Source: Pseudomonas sp. C1C7
GTDB lineage: Bacteria > Pseudomonadota > Gammaproteobacteria > Pseudomonadales > Pseudomonadaceae
Length of the DNA: 64,000 bases
Assembly (NCBI RefSeq): GCF_013359595.1
Contig: NZ_JABFMP010000010.1
Span: 1-64,000 of the forward strand
Reading direction: 5' to 3'
Shown piece by piece: positions 36,461 through 45,048 of the stretch. Positions within the stretch are counted from its first letter, which is position 1, and every line of letters begins with the position of its first letter. The position numbers and the translations under genes are program-made. The notes below the pieces were generated by a model, which did no database searches, was not told the DNA's origin, and worked only from the letters and a program-made list of their open reading frames with translations.

Positions 36461-36979
36461 ATGTCAGACCAAAGCCGCCAGATGACCCCCGAAGAAGCCG
36501 CCGAGTTTGCCGAACAGGTATTCAACAAGGCTCGCGAGGGCGATGCGGCCATGATGGCAGCGCTGCTGAGCAAGGGCCTGCCGGCGAACCTGCGCAATCA
36601 CAAGGGCGACACCATGTTGATGCTGGCCGCGTACCACGGCCACGTGGAAACCGTGAAAGTGCTGCTGGAACACAAGGCCGACCCGGAAATCCGCAACGAC
36701 AACGGCCAGAGCCCGATCGCCGGTGCGGCCTTCAAGGGCGACCTGGCGGTGGTCACGGCGCTGGTCGAAGGTGGCGCGCAGATTGACGGAGCGTCATTCG
36801 ACGGGCGTACCGCACTGATGATGGCGGCCATGTTCAACCGTGTCGCCATTGTCGATTACCTGATCGGCAAAGGCGCCGATCCACGGGCCAGGGACGCCAA
36901 CGGTGTAACGGCGCTGGATGCGGCGAAGACCATGGGCGCTACCGATACCGTTGCGCAGCTGGAAAAATTGCTGGGCTAA
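36461..36979 (+). CDS. Ankyrin repeat protein
   Basis: A 172-residue protein with four to five ankyrin repeats: KGDTMLMLAAYHGHVETVKVLLEH..., NGQSPIAGAAFKGDLAVVTALVEG..., DGRTALMMAAMFNRVAIVDYLIGK and NGVTALDAAKTMG. No signal peptide. Similar small ankyrin proteins in Pseudomonas (AnkB type) often accompany catalase and are periplasmic, but this one looks cytosolic. The partner is unknown. Confidence 0.88.
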   Translation: MSDQSRQMTPEEAAEFAEQVFNKAREGDAAMMAALLSKGLPANLRNHKGDTMLMLAAYHGHVETVKVLLEHKADPEIRNDNGQSPIAGAAFKGDLAVVTALVEGGAQIDGASFDGRTALMMAAMFNRVAIVDYLIGKGADPRARDANGVTALDAAKTMGATDTVAQLEKLLG

Positions 36980-36987
36980 AAAACAAA

Positions 36988-37024
36988 ACCCTGTGATGAG
37001 GGTACAAGCCCCCTCGCCACAGGT
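36988..37024. repeat. Short palindromic repeat, third family
   Basis: CCCTGTGATGAGGG and CCCCTCGCCACAGG form an imperfect hairpin right after the ankyrin gene, resembling the CCTGTGGCGAGGG repeats of this group. It may act as terminator. Confidence 0.55.
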
Positions 37025-37117
37025 TTGCATTCCAACCGAATGACCGGTTCCGCAGCACCTCGCCAAATGCGTTATCCTTCGCGCCCTCAAAATTCCCTAG
37101 CGACAGGATCTGCCCCC

Positions 37118-37648
37118 ATGAAAGCCGCACTCGTCGAACTCATCAGCAAAATCAGCTCCGGGTGCATGGGCGAAGACGAAATCCTCAAGGTCGCTGACGA
37201 AGCGGCCCAGGCTTATGCGGATCCCGAGGCCTTCCTGGGCGCCAACCCGGACATCAACTACGACGACACCTTCCCGATTGCGCTGGGCGAATGGGTGGTC
37301 ATCGGCAGTCTTCCCGACACCGTGCTGTTCCAGGCCGATACCTACGTTGACCTGTTCAGCCAGATCGTCGCCTCGTTCGGCCCGGGCGTTGAGTTCAACC
37401 TCAAGCCCAAGCAACTGGCCAGGACCGAGGCGCTGACCGCGCTCAATCGCATCCAGGTACAAATGAGCAGCCTGAACAAGGAAAACGGCGGTTACACCCT
37501 GATGAACATCAGCCAGTTGCTCGACGATGAGCTGCAGATGGTGCTGGTCTACGGCAACGACGTGCCACGGGTGCTGGAATTGTGCGCGCAGGTCGGCATC
37601 TCGGCGGCGCCAGCCCTGGAAGCCCTGAAAGTGGCGATCCACGTCTGA
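37118..37648 (+). CDS. Conserved hypothetical protein
   Basis: A 176-residue, acidic, apparently soluble protein with no recognised domain. It starts MKAALVELISKISSGCMGEDE and contains NYDDTFPIALGEWVVIGSLPD. The second half is predicted helical. The ATG at 37118 with AGGAT upstream is chosen over earlier in-frame starts that run through the intergenic repeat. Function unknown. Confidence 0.65.
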   Translation: MKAALVELISKISSGCMGEDEILKVADEAAQAYADPEAFLGANPDINYDDTFPIALGEWVVIGSLPDTVLFQADTYVDLFSQIVASFGPGVEFNLKPKQLARTEALTALNRIQVQMSSLNKENGGYTLMNISQLLDDELQMVLVYGNDVPRVLELCAQVGISAAPALEALKVAIHV

Positions 37649-37728
37649 GTCGACAAAGCTGTCAATAAAACGGAACCCCGGACAGAGCCGGCTATCCTAA
37701 TGGCATACCACTCTTGCGGAGCATCGCC

Positions 37729-37920
37729 ATGGGTTCCACCTTCAACAGCCTGGTTGGCCTGATCATTCTTGCCCTGGATATCTGGGCAATCATCAACGTC
37801 CTGAAAAGTGGCGCCGAAACCGGGATGAAAGTCCTCTGGGTGCTGTTGATCGTCCTGCTGCCGGTGCTGGGCCTGATCATCTGGGCCATCGCCGGGCCGC
37901 GGGGGGATGTCAGGGTCTGA
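37729..37920 (+). CDS. Small PLDc_N-like membrane protein
   Basis: A 63-residue protein with two hydrophobic helices (about 5-26 and 34-55) linked by KSGAETGMK and ending IAGPRGDVRV. The second helix, VLWVLLIVLLPVLGLIIWAI, with the P-x-x-G-x-x-x-W pattern, is typical of the phospholipase-D N-terminal (PLDc_N) membrane module found in small stand-alone proteins. GGAG precedes the ATG. Confidence 0.75.
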   Translation: MGSTFNSLVGLIILALDIWAIINVLKSGAETGMKVLWVLLIVLLPVLGLIIWAIAGPRGDVRV

Positions 37921-37939
37921 TCCCGACTTACGCCCGATC

Positions 37940-38034
37940 CTGCAGGAGCGAGGCTTGCGCGCGAAGACGGCGGACCAGACAACATTGATGGTGCCTGACA
38001 CATCGCCTTCGCGGGCAAGCCTCGCTCCTACGCA
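37940..38034. repeat. REP inverted pair
   Basis: CAGGAGCGAGGCTTGCGCGC mirrored by TTCGCGGGCAAGCCTCGCTC. Confidence 0.75.
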
Positions 38035-38119
38035 GATGCACAGATCCGTCGGAACATTAGCCAGCTAACTTGGTCGAGATAGATGTAAGCCCACTTACGG
38101 GTTGATCGAGGAGGCTGCG

Positions 38120-38353
38120 ATGTCAAAGTGGAAAGTCACTTTCGTGGATGATCATGGACAAACGATCAACGAAGTCTTTGAGTGCGAGGAATGCCCGAGT
38201 CACGAGCAGGCCGCCAAACTCATCAAGGAGCGGTTTCTTCCTGTGGCTGCAAAGCTGGATCTGAACGATCTGGAGGGGCGAACCGTCGACGCCAGCGTCA
38301 AGAACCTCAAGACGCAGAACAGCATTCAAATCCTCGGCATCACGCCAATCTGA
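38120..38353 (+). CDS. Small hypothetical protein
   Basis: A 77-residue soluble protein starting MSKWKVTFVDDHGQ, with a C-x-x-C pair (FECEECPS) near 19-26. The strong ribosome site GAGGAGG precedes the ATG at 38120. No family recognised. The 213 bp that follow, up to the RraB gene, contain no supported gene. Confidence 0.6.
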   Translation: MSKWKVTFVDDHGQTINEVFECEECPSHEQAAKLIKERFLPVAAKLDLNDLEGRTVDASVKNLKTQNSIQILGITPI

Positions 38354-38566
38354 ACACTTCCTGTCGCATTCTCATCCAGGCCTTGGCAGCGCCTCGGTCC
38401 TGGGGCTACTCTGCAATCGAGATCAGCGAATGGATCGCTAAGGTCTGGTCTTGTCAGCTACATGCTTGTTTCCCGCCGGCACCTCGGTGCCGAACCGCCC
38501 GCAGTACGGTTGCGCGAGCAGGGAGTACGGAAAGTCTATCCATCGGTTTTTTGAGGAGGACGTTTC

Positions 38567-38911
38567 ATGAGCACAGCCTATCAAGAAGACATCAGCAGCA
38601 GCGTGCTGCGCCGCATGAAAGAAGGCGGTTTCGATTTTTCACGGTTCCACCCCATCGAGTTCTACGCCATTTTCCCGGACGAGGAGCGGGCACGCAGGGC
38701 GGCGGGTCATTTTCATCACGGTGAGTCCCTCAATTCGCAAATAACCGTGCGCGACGACGGTGCCTGGGCGCTGGAGTTGAGCAAGGTCATGTACGCCACC
38801 TACGACGACATCGGCGACTTCGAACAGGGTTTCGAAGCGGTGGTCGAGCCATTGGGCGGCATCATTGAGGGCTGGGGTGTGAAACAGGAGCTACGAGGGC
38901 GACTCGCATAA
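38567..38911 (+). CDS. RraB-like ribonuclease E inhibitor
   Basis: A 114-residue acidic protein of the RraB family, whose E. coli member binds the C-terminal scaffold of RNase E and alters its cleavage specificity. The FPDEERARRAA and EGFEAVVEPLGGIIEGWG segments fit the family. It is slightly shorter than E. coli RraB (138). GAGGAGG-like GGAGGA lies ahead of the ATG, and a strong terminator follows. Confidence 0.78.
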   Translation: MSTAYQEDISSSVLRRMKEGGFDFSRFHPIEFYAIFPDEERARRAAGHFHHGESLNSQITVRDDGAWALELSKVMYATYDDIGDFEQGFEAVVEPLGGIIEGWGVKQELRGRLA

Positions 38912-38938
38912 CCTTATGAACAGCAGCAATCGCAAACG

Positions 38939-38970
38939 CGGCTGACCTTCGGGTCGGCCGTTTTGTTTTC
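38939..38970 (+). terminator. RraB gene terminator
   Basis: Nine-base stem CGGCTGACC/GGTCGGCCG with TTCG loop, then TTTTGTTTT. Confidence 0.9.
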
Positions 38971-38973
38971 AAC

Positions 38974-39018
38974 ACGTTTTTGCGCGAGCTGCCGAAGGCT
39001 GCGATCTTTTGCTTTTGC
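38974..39018. repeat. Partial REP unit
   Basis: GCGCGAGCTGCCGAAGGCTGCGATCTTTTGC is a single diverged unit of the GGAGCTGCCGCAGGC family. Confidence 0.6.
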
Positions 39019-39025
39019 GTCGACC

Positions 39026-39053
39026 AAAAAAAAGGCCACCTGAGCAGGTGGCC
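39026..39053 (-). terminator. Strong intrinsic terminator
   Basis: Minus strand: GGCCACCT/AGGTGGCC stem with a 4-nt loop followed by eight T residues. It ends the candidate sRNA and/or the cytochrome c transcript. Confidence 0.9.
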
Positions 39054-39144
39054 AAACGGTAAGACCGGAAAGGAGGGAAAACCGGTCGGGAGGTGGAGGC
39101 TGTCAACTTCGCCGCCTTGGATAGACGAAGTTTTTTCAGCGGAT
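39026..39144 (-). ncRNA. Candidate small RNA with anti-Shine-Dalgarno loop
   Basis: On the minus strand a promoter-like pair, -35 TTCACC (39179-39174), 17-bp spacer, -10 GATAAT (39156-39151), is followed by about 119 nt that fold into three hairpins. The first is AACTTCG/CGAAGTT, the second GACCGG/CCGGTC with a 13-nt loop reading TTTTCCCTCCTTT, and the third a strong intrinsic terminator. Two further CCTCC or CTCCC tracts lie between the first two. No reading frame is apparent. Not recognised as a known Pseudomonas sRNA. Alternatively it is simply the 3' UTR and terminator of the cytochrome gene. Confidence 0.5.
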
Positions 39145-39239
39145 GCGCAGATTATCCACAGCCCCGAGCGGGTGGTGAAATCGACTCTGACTATGCGGGC
39201 GATAGGCAATTACCGGGGAACCGGATCGGGCGCGAACAG

Positions 39240-40061
39240 TCAGGGCTTAACCTTGCGGCCCGCCATATGCTTGAGATACCCCACCAACATCCCCAGATCC
39301 TCATCCGGCAGCACCTCGGCCGAGAACCCGGGCATCTTCGCCTGGGGCCATTGGCGCAAGCTCTGCGGATCGCGGATATAGCGCTTGAGGAAGTCCGCGC
39401 CGAAGTACTCGGTCGGGTTGTACGGAATGTTCAGGTCCGGTCCTAAATGCGAATCCCCGGCACCGTTCAAGCGATGGCAGGCCAGGCAGTTCTTCTGGAA
39501 CAGCGCAAACCCTTTGCTCACCGGGTCATCCGCTTCAAGCGCCGGATCAGGCAGCAGGGTCGGGAAGCGCTCGGCCACCGGGGCCAGACGCTTGATGCTG
39601 GCGACTTCGAACGGCCATTGTTCGGGGCTGATATTGCCGGCTTTGGGATCGGTCCACACCAGATAGAACGGGCCTGCGCTGTGCTTGCCTTCCGACAGCG
39701 GCGGCCAGGGTTTGGCCGGGTCTTCGATCGCCAGCCAGGCTCGCGCGCCTCGCGTCTCAAGCAGCGGCGCCGCCGACAACTCCGCGGCAAATCCATCCAG
39801 CGCCACTGCCTGCAGATGGTCTTCGGCTTTTACGTTCGTCAACAGCGCCGCCATCGGCACCGCGCGATAACTCATGTCGCGTTTATAGGAAACATCGTTG
39901 GGGATGGTGATGGTCTGGGCCTGAGGGTGCTTGAGCAGTTCCTCGGTCTGCCAGGTACGACTGTTCGCGCCCAGCTCCAGGTTCAGCTGTGCGGCATACA
40001 GAGGCGTGCTGAGCAGCAGGGCCCCGAACACAATAAGCGTTTTCAAAGGATCGCCGTCCAT
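39240..40061 (-). CDS. Exported cytochrome c with N-terminal YedY-like domain
   Basis: A 273-residue periplasmic precursor. After a signal peptide (ending PLYAA), residues about 20-165 resemble a reduced molybdopterin-oxidoreductase (YedY/sulfite-oxidase-like) domain with FAAELSAAPL, ARAWLAIEDP and GPFYLVW, but no Cys that could bind Mo is apparent. Residues about 180-270 are a class I cytochrome c with CLACH haem site, GPDLN and a Met ligand in KMPGFS. An electron-transfer role is inferred. The ATG at 40061 lacks a good ribosome site; a TTG five codons on (giving MKTLIVFG...) is an alternative start. Confidence 0.78.
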   Translation of the reverse strand: MDGDPLKTLIVFGALLLSTPLYAAQLNLELGANSRTWQTEELLKHPQAQTITIPNDVSYKRDMSYRAVPMAALLTNVKAEDHLQAVALDGFAAELSAAPLLETRGARAWLAIEDPAKPWPPLSEGKHSAGPFYLVWTDPKAGNISPEQWPFEVASIKRLAPVAERFPTLLPDPALEADDPVSKGFALFQKNCLACHRLNGAGDSHLGPDLNIPYNPTEYFGADFLKRYIRDPQSLRQWPQAKMPGFSAEVLPDEDLGMLVGYLKHMAGRKVKP

Positions 40062-40172
40062 GTCGTGGAAAATGCCGTAAAGGTTGGCATAGCCACGCTG
40101 GCTCGGGTAGCGAGCCAGTCACATTTTTGTTGTGGCGATATACAAGTCTGGCGCCGTGATTGCAAAAACCGA

Positions 40173-40268
40173 CTAGCCGAGCACCTTGGTCAGGTTCGGC
40201 AGAATCAACAACAGCGTAGTGGCAAAGAGAATGAGACCCGCTTGACGAATTTTCGATTGTTTGAACAT
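40173..40268 (-). CDS. 31-residue membrane microprotein
   Basis: ATG at 40268 with AAGGCGG 7 bp upstream, stop at 40175-40173. The peptide has a basic start (MFKQSKIRQ), one hydrophobic helix (about 10-26) and a short tail (NLTKVLG). It lies about 110 bp upstream of the cytochrome c gene on the same strand. Good ribosome site and membrane-helix composition support a real gene. Function unknown. Confidence 0.55.
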   Translation of the reverse strand: MFKQSKIRQAGLILFATTLLLILPNLTKVLG

Positions 40269-40781
40269 GGCTGACCGCCTTCTTTTTGTTATTTCCTGAT
40301 GCCTGCCTGCATATCTCCATGTCGGCAAACGATGCACTTCCTGTAAGAACGACCGTCTCGGCAAAACCCGACGACAACTTCGTACACCTTCACCTTAGAG
40401 CCCGCGTCACTCGGGCTTTAGATCCATTTAGTATGGTGTTCTGACTCAAAGCTATTAAAACGGCATGAGGCCTATTGCCAGCTTCTTGGACGGCCTTTTG
40501 CTAGACACTTGCGTGTGTTCAAGCGGTTCAGCCAAGGGTGGATGACCGTCCGTCTGAGCGTGACCGTCAATGTCGATGAGCGCTGCGGTCATTGAATCGG
40601 CGGTGGCTCGGAATAAGGTGAAGGCTCCTTAAAAGAGCGAAAGATCGCAGCCCCTGTAGGAGCGAGCTTGCTCGCGATGGTCGTCAACGATGACGCTGGC
40701 GGCCTGACACCCCGCGGTGTTTTGTTGTCCATCGCGAGCAAGCTCGCTCCTGCGGAGGACAACAACAAGATCGAGGACGTC
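40269..40781. other. Intergenic region with a REP pair
   Basis: A 513-bp gap between the microprotein and the thiolase gene. The only structured element is the REP pair at 40655-40757. The AT-rich part near 40376-40460 could hold the microprotein promoter. No gene is supported. Confidence 0.5.
40655..40757. repeat. REP inverted pair
   Basis: TAGGAGCGAGCTTGCTCGCG mirrored by CGCGAGCAAGCTCGCTCCTG, ending 25 bp before the thiolase ATG. Confidence 0.8.
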
Positions 40782-41987
40782 ATGACCCAAGCGTTGATTT
40801 TCGATGCGTTACGCACGCCCCGCGGCAAAGGCAAGGCCGATGGCGCCCTGCACAGTGTCAAGCCGGTTAACCTGGTGGCCGGGTTGCTCGGCGCGCTGCA
40901 ACAGCGAACCGACCTCGACACCAGTCAGGTCGACGATGTGGTGCTCGGTTGCGTGACGCCGGTTGGCGATCAGGGGGCCGACATTGCGAAAACCGCGGTG
41001 CAGGTGGCGGATTGGGACATCAGCGTGGCCGGGGTGCAGATCAATCGTTTCTGCGCGTCGGGGCTGGAGGCGGTGAACCTGGGGGCGATGAAAGTGCGCT
41101 CCGGTTTCGAGGACCTTGTGGTGGTCGGCGGCGTCGAGTCCATGTCACGGGTGCCCATGGGCAGCGACGGCGGGGCCTGGGCGCTGGACCCGGAAACCAA
41201 CCTGCACAGCCATTTCACCCCGCAAGGTGTGGGCGCCGACCTGATCGCTACCCTCGAAGGCTTCAGCCGTCAGGACGTCGACGCCTACGCGCTGCACTCC
41301 CAGCAAAAAGCCGCGCGGGCGCGGGCCAATGGCTCGTTCAGCAAGTCGCTGGTGCCGGTGCAGGACCAGAACGGCATCATCCTGCTCAATCACGATGAGT
41401 TCATTCGCGCCGATTCGACGCTGGAAGGTCTGGGCAAGCTCAAGCCGAGTTTCGAAATGATCGGGCAAATGGGCTTCGACGCCACGGCGTTGCGAGTCTA
41501 CAGCCATGTCGAGCGCATCCATCACGTCCATACCCCCGGCAACAGTTCCGGCATCGTCGACGGCGCGGCCCTGATGCTGATCGGTTCCGAGGCCAAGGGC
41601 CAGGCGCTGGGCCTGCGACCACGGGCGCGGATTGTCGCCACGGCCGTGACCAGCACCGACCCGACCATCATGCTCACCGGCCCCGCGCCCGCGACCCGCA
41701 AGGCGCTGGCCAAGGCCGGGCTGCGGGTCGAGGACATCGATCTGTTCGAGGTCAACGAGGCGTTTGCCTCGGTGGTCCTGAAATTCATCAAGGACATGGC
41801 GGTCGATCCGGATAAGGTCAACGTCAACGGCGGCTCGATCGCCATGGGGCATCCGCTGGGCGCCACCGGCTGCGCGATCCTCGGTACCTTGCTCGATGAA
41901 CTGGAAAACCGGCACCTGCGTTATGGCCTCGCGACCTTGTGTGTCGGCGGCGGCATGGGCATTGCCACCATCATCGAACGCCTCTGA
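40782..41987 (+). CDS. Acetyl-CoA C-acyltransferase (thiolase)
   Basis: A 401-residue thiolase. The acyl-accepting Cys is in [15 protein letters not shown] (Cys91), the general-base His in [10 protein letters not shown] (His357), and the second Cys in [10 protein letters not shown] (Cys387). Partnered with the following FadB-like gene (23-bp gap), it most likely cleaves 3-ketoacyl-CoA in beta-oxidation. An earlier in-frame start runs through the REP pair and is not credible. GAGGA precedes the ATG. Confidence 0.92.
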   Translation: MTQALIFDALRTPRGKGKADGALHSVKPVNLVAGLLGALQQRTDLDTSQVDDVVLGCVTPVGDQGADIAKTAVQVADWDISVAGVQINRFCASGLEAVNLGAMKVRSGFEDLVVVGGVESMSRVPMGSDGGAWALDPETNLHSHFTPQGVGADLIATLEGFSRQDVDAYALHSQQKAARARANGSFSKSLVPVQDQNGIILLNHDEFIRADSTLEGLGKLKPSFEMIGQMGFDATALRVYSHVERIHHVHTPGNSSGIVDGAALMLIGSEAKGQALGLRPRARIVATAVTSTDPTIMLTGPAPATRKALAKAGLRVEDIDLFEVNEAFASVVLKFIKDMAVDPDKVNVNGGSIAMGHPLGATGCAILGTLLDELENRHLRYGLATLCVGGGMGIATIIERL

Positions 41988-42010
41988 GCCCGGATTTCAA
42001 GGAAACCTTC

Positions 42011-44155
42011 ATGACCCAAGCCATTCGTTACGAAAAGGGCCAGGACCGGATCGTCGTCCTGACCATCGACATGCCCGGCCAGAGCGCCAACACCATGAAC
42101 GCGGTGTACCGCCAAGCCATGGCCGATTGCGTTGCGCGCCTGGTGGCCGACAAGGAAGACATTGCCGGCGTCATCATCACCTCGGCGAAAAAGACCTTCT
42201 TCGCCGGCGGCGACCTCAATGAATTGATCAAGGTCGGCAAGCCCGAAGCCAAAGCCTTCTACGACATGGTGCTGACCCTCAAAGGGCAATTGCGCACCCT
42301 GGAAACCCTGGGCAAGCCGGTGGTCGCGGCGATCAATGGCGCGGCATTGGGCGGGGGCTGGGAAATCTGCCTGGCCTGCCATCACCGGGTCGCGCTGGAC
42401 AATGCTTCGGTGCAACTCGGTTTGCCGGAAGTGACCCTCGGTCTGCTGCCGGGCGGTGGCGGGGTGGTGCGCATGGTGCGCCTGCTCGGCCTGGAAAAGG
42501 CGTTGCCGTATCTGCTCGAAGGGAAAAAGCTGCGACCACAACAGGCGCTGCAGGCCGGACTGATCGACGAACTGGCGGCGGACAGCGAGGAACTGCTGGC
42601 CAAGGCCCGAGCCTGGATCAACGCCAATCCGACCGCGGTGCAGCGTTGGGACGTGAAGGGTTACCAGATCCCCGGCGGCACGCCGTCGAATCCGAAGGTC
42701 GCGCAGATGCTGGCCATCGCGCCCTCGATCCTGCGCAGCAAGACCCAGGGCTGCATGCCGGCGCCGGAGAAGATCCTGTGCGCCGCGGTGGAAGGCGCCC
42801 AGGTGGATTTCGACACGGCGCACCTGATCGAAACCCGCTACTTCACCGAGCTGACCACCGGCCAGGTCTCGAAAAACCTGATCGGCACCTTCTGGTTCCA
42901 GCTCAATGAAATCAATGCCGGCGGTTCGCGGCCACAGGGTTTCGCGCCCCATGTGACAAAAAAGGTCGGCGTACTCGGCGCCGGGATGATGGGCGCGGGC
43001 ATTGCCTTTGTCAGCGCATCGGCCGGGATCGAGGTGGTGCTCAAGGACATCAGCCTCGCCGCGGCCGAGAAGGGCAAGGCGCACTCGGCGGCACTGCTGG
43101 ACAAGAAAGTGGCGCGCGGGCAAATGAGCGCCGAGCAACGCGAAGCGGTGCTGGCTCGTATCCACACCACCGAAAGCGATGCGGATCTGGCCGGTTGCGA
43201 CCTGATCATCGAGGCTGTGTTCGAGGACCGTGAGCTCAAGGCCAAGGTGTCGCTGGCCGCGCAACGAATCGTCGGCGCGGATGCGGTGATCGCCTCCAAC
43301 ACTTCGACCCTGCCGATCAGCGGCCTGGCCACGGCGGTGCCGGACCAGAGCAAGTTCATCGGCCTGCATTTCTTCAGCCCTGTGGACAAGATGGCGTTGG
43401 TGGAAATCATCAAGGGCGTCAATACCAGTGACGAAACCCTCGCGCGCGGATTCGATTTCGTTCTGCAAATCCGCAAAACGCCGATTGTGGTCAACGACAG
43501 TCGCGGGTTCTTCACTTCGCGGGTATTCGGCACTTTCACCAACGAAGGCATCGCGATGCTCGGCGAGGGCGTGAGCGCGGCGATGATCGAGACCGAAGCA
43601 CGCAAGGCCGGCATGCCCGTCGGGCCGCTGGCGATCTCCGATGAAGTGTCCCTGAGCCTGATGAGCCATATCCGCCAGCAGACCGCCAAGGACTTGCTGG
43701 CCGAGGGCAAGCCGCTGGTGGAGCACCCGTCATCCGCCGTGATCGACCTGATGCTCAACGAATACAAACGCGCGGGCAGGGCGGCCGGAGGCGGTTTCTA
43801 TGACTATCCGGCCGGTGCCCAGAAGCATTTGTGGCCGGAACTGAAAAGCCGTTTCGAAAAGGCCGACGGGCAGATTTCAGCCAATGATGTGCGTGATCGT
43901 CTGCTGTTCGTGCAGGCGATCGAGACCGTGCGTTGCGTGGAGGAGGGTGTGCTGATGTCGATGGCCGATGCCAACGTCGGCTCGGTGCTCGGCATCGGTT
44001 TCGCCGCCTGGACCGGCGGTGCGCTGCAGTTCATCAACCAATACGGGATCGGGGATTTCGTCGCCCGGGCCCAGTATCTGGCCGGGCAATACGGCGAACG
44101 CTTCGCACCGCCGGCCCTGTTGCTGGAAAAAGCCGGCAAGGGGGAAGCGTTTTAG
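42011..44155 (+). CDS. Bifunctional enoyl-CoA hydratase/3-hydroxyacyl-CoA dehydrogenase (FadB/FadJ-like)
   Basis: A 714-residue fusion. A crotonase domain (about 1-190, with FFAGGDLNELIK and the oxyanion/catalytic region LGGGWEICLACHHRVALDN) is followed by an NAD-binding dehydrogenase domain starting GVLGAGMMGAGIAF near 323 and the C-terminal dehydrogenase domains (HFFSPVDKMALVEII). It converts trans-2-enoyl-CoA to 3-ketoacyl-CoA. Gene order thiolase then multifunctional enzyme is the reverse of the main fadBA operon, suggesting a secondary beta-oxidation pair. Confidence 0.92.
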   Translation: MTQAIRYEKGQDRIVVLTIDMPGQSANTMNAVYRQAMADCVARLVADKEDIAGVIITSAKKTFFAGGDLNELIKVGKPEAKAFYDMVLTLKGQLRTLETLGKPVVAAINGAALGGGWEICLACHHRVALDNASVQLGLPEVTLGLLPGGGGVVRMVRLLGLEKALPYLLEGKKLRPQQALQAGLIDELAADSEELLAKARAWINANPTAVQRWDVKGYQIPGGTPSNPKVAQMLAIAPSILRSKTQGCMPAPEKILCAAVEGAQVDFDTAHLIETRYFTELTTGQVSKNLIGTFWFQLNEINAGGSRPQGFAPHVTKKVGVLGAGMMGAGIAFVSASAGIEVVLKDISLAAAEKGKAHSAALLDKKVARGQMSAEQREAVLARIHTTESDADLAGCDLIIEAVFEDRELKAKVSLAAQRIVGADAVIASNTSTLPISGLATAVPDQSKFIGLHFFSPVDKMALVEIIKGVNTSDETLARGFDFVLQIRKTPIVVNDSRGFFTSRVFGTFTNEGIAMLGEGVSAAMIETEARKAGMPVGPLAISDEVSLSLMSHIRQQTAKDLLAEGKPLVEHPSSAVIDLMLNEYKRAGRAAGGGFYDYPAGAQKHLWPELKSRFEKADGQISANDVRDRLLFVQAIETVRCVEEGVLMSMADANVGSVLGIGFAAWTGGALQFINQYGIGDFVARAQYLAGQYGERFAPPALLLEKAGKGEAF

Positions 44156-44248
44156 GGATGGATGACGCATCTCGGGGCTTGCCTTGTTGCAGTGTTAGAG
44201 GCAGGCTCTGGGGTGTGCATTATTCCCATCACGTGTCAGGTATTTTTT

Positions 44249-44971
44249 ATGTCGTTACGCATCTGCATTCTGGAAACCGACAACCTGCGTCCGGAATTGG
44301 TCGACCAATATCAGGGCTACGGGCAGATGTTCAAGCGCCTGTTTTCGCAGCAACCGATTGCCGCCGATTTCACCATCTACAACGTGGTGCAGGGTGATTA
44401 TCCTGCCGATGACGAGACCTTCGATGCCTACCTGGTCACCGGCAGCAAGGCCGATTCCTTCGGTACCGACCCGTGGATCCAGACCCTCAAGCAATACCTG
44501 CTGACCCGCTACGAGCGTGGCGACAAGCTGCTGGGCGTCTGCTTCGGCCATCAGTTGCTGGCGCTGTTGCTCGGTGGCAAGAGCGAGCGAGCGACCCAGG
44601 GCTGGGGTGTCGGCACCCACAACTACAAAATGGCCGCCAAGGCGCCGTGGATGAGTCCGGTGCGTGAGGAGCTGACGCTGCTGATCAGCCACCAGGATCA
44701 GGTGACCTCACTGCCGGAAAACGCCACGGTCATCGCCTCCAGCGATTTCTGCCCGTACGCCGCTTATCACATCAACGATCAGGTGCTGTGCTTCCAGGGC
44801 CATCCGGAATTCATCCACGATTACTCCCGCGCGTTGCTGGACATTCGTCAGCAGGCGCTGGGTGAGCAGATTTATTCGAAAGGGATTGCCAGCCTGGACA
44901 GTGAGCATCATGGCACCACGGTGGCTGAGTGGATGATGCGGTTTGTGGCGCATAAGCCAGAAGCCGCCTGA
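44249..44971 (+). CDS. Class I glutamine amidotransferase-like protein
   Basis: A 240-residue stand-alone GATase domain: nucleophile Cys98 in LGVCFGHQ, and His185 and Glu187 in FQGHPEF. Such proteins resemble the GMP-synthase glutaminase domain and the YfeJ-like group; the acceptor substrate is unknown. The ATG at 44249 has only a weak AGG ribosome site. Not obviously linked in function to the fatty-acid genes upstream. Confidence 0.85.
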   Translation: MSLRICILETDNLRPELVDQYQGYGQMFKRLFSQQPIAADFTIYNVVQGDYPADDETFDAYLVTGSKADSFGTDPWIQTLKQYLLTRYERGDKLLGVCFGHQLLALLLGGKSERATQGWGVGTHNYKMAAKAPWMSPVREELTLLISHQDQVTSLPENATVIASSDFCPYAAYHINDQVLCFQGHPEFIHDYSRALLDIRQQALGEQIYSKGIASLDSEHHGTTVAEWMMRFVAHKPEAA

Positions 44972-44990
44972 TCCTCTGCATCGATCCTGT

Positions 44991-45026
44991 GTAGGAGCTG
45001 CCGAAGGCTGCTCCTACACAGGATCG
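44991..45026. repeat. Single REP palindrome
   Basis: TGTGTAGGAGCTGCCG, AAGGC, TGCTCCTACACA; a compact hairpin between convergent genes, possibly a shared terminator. Confidence 0.75.
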
Positions 45027-45048
45027 CATTTCAAGGTGCGGTTTGGTA

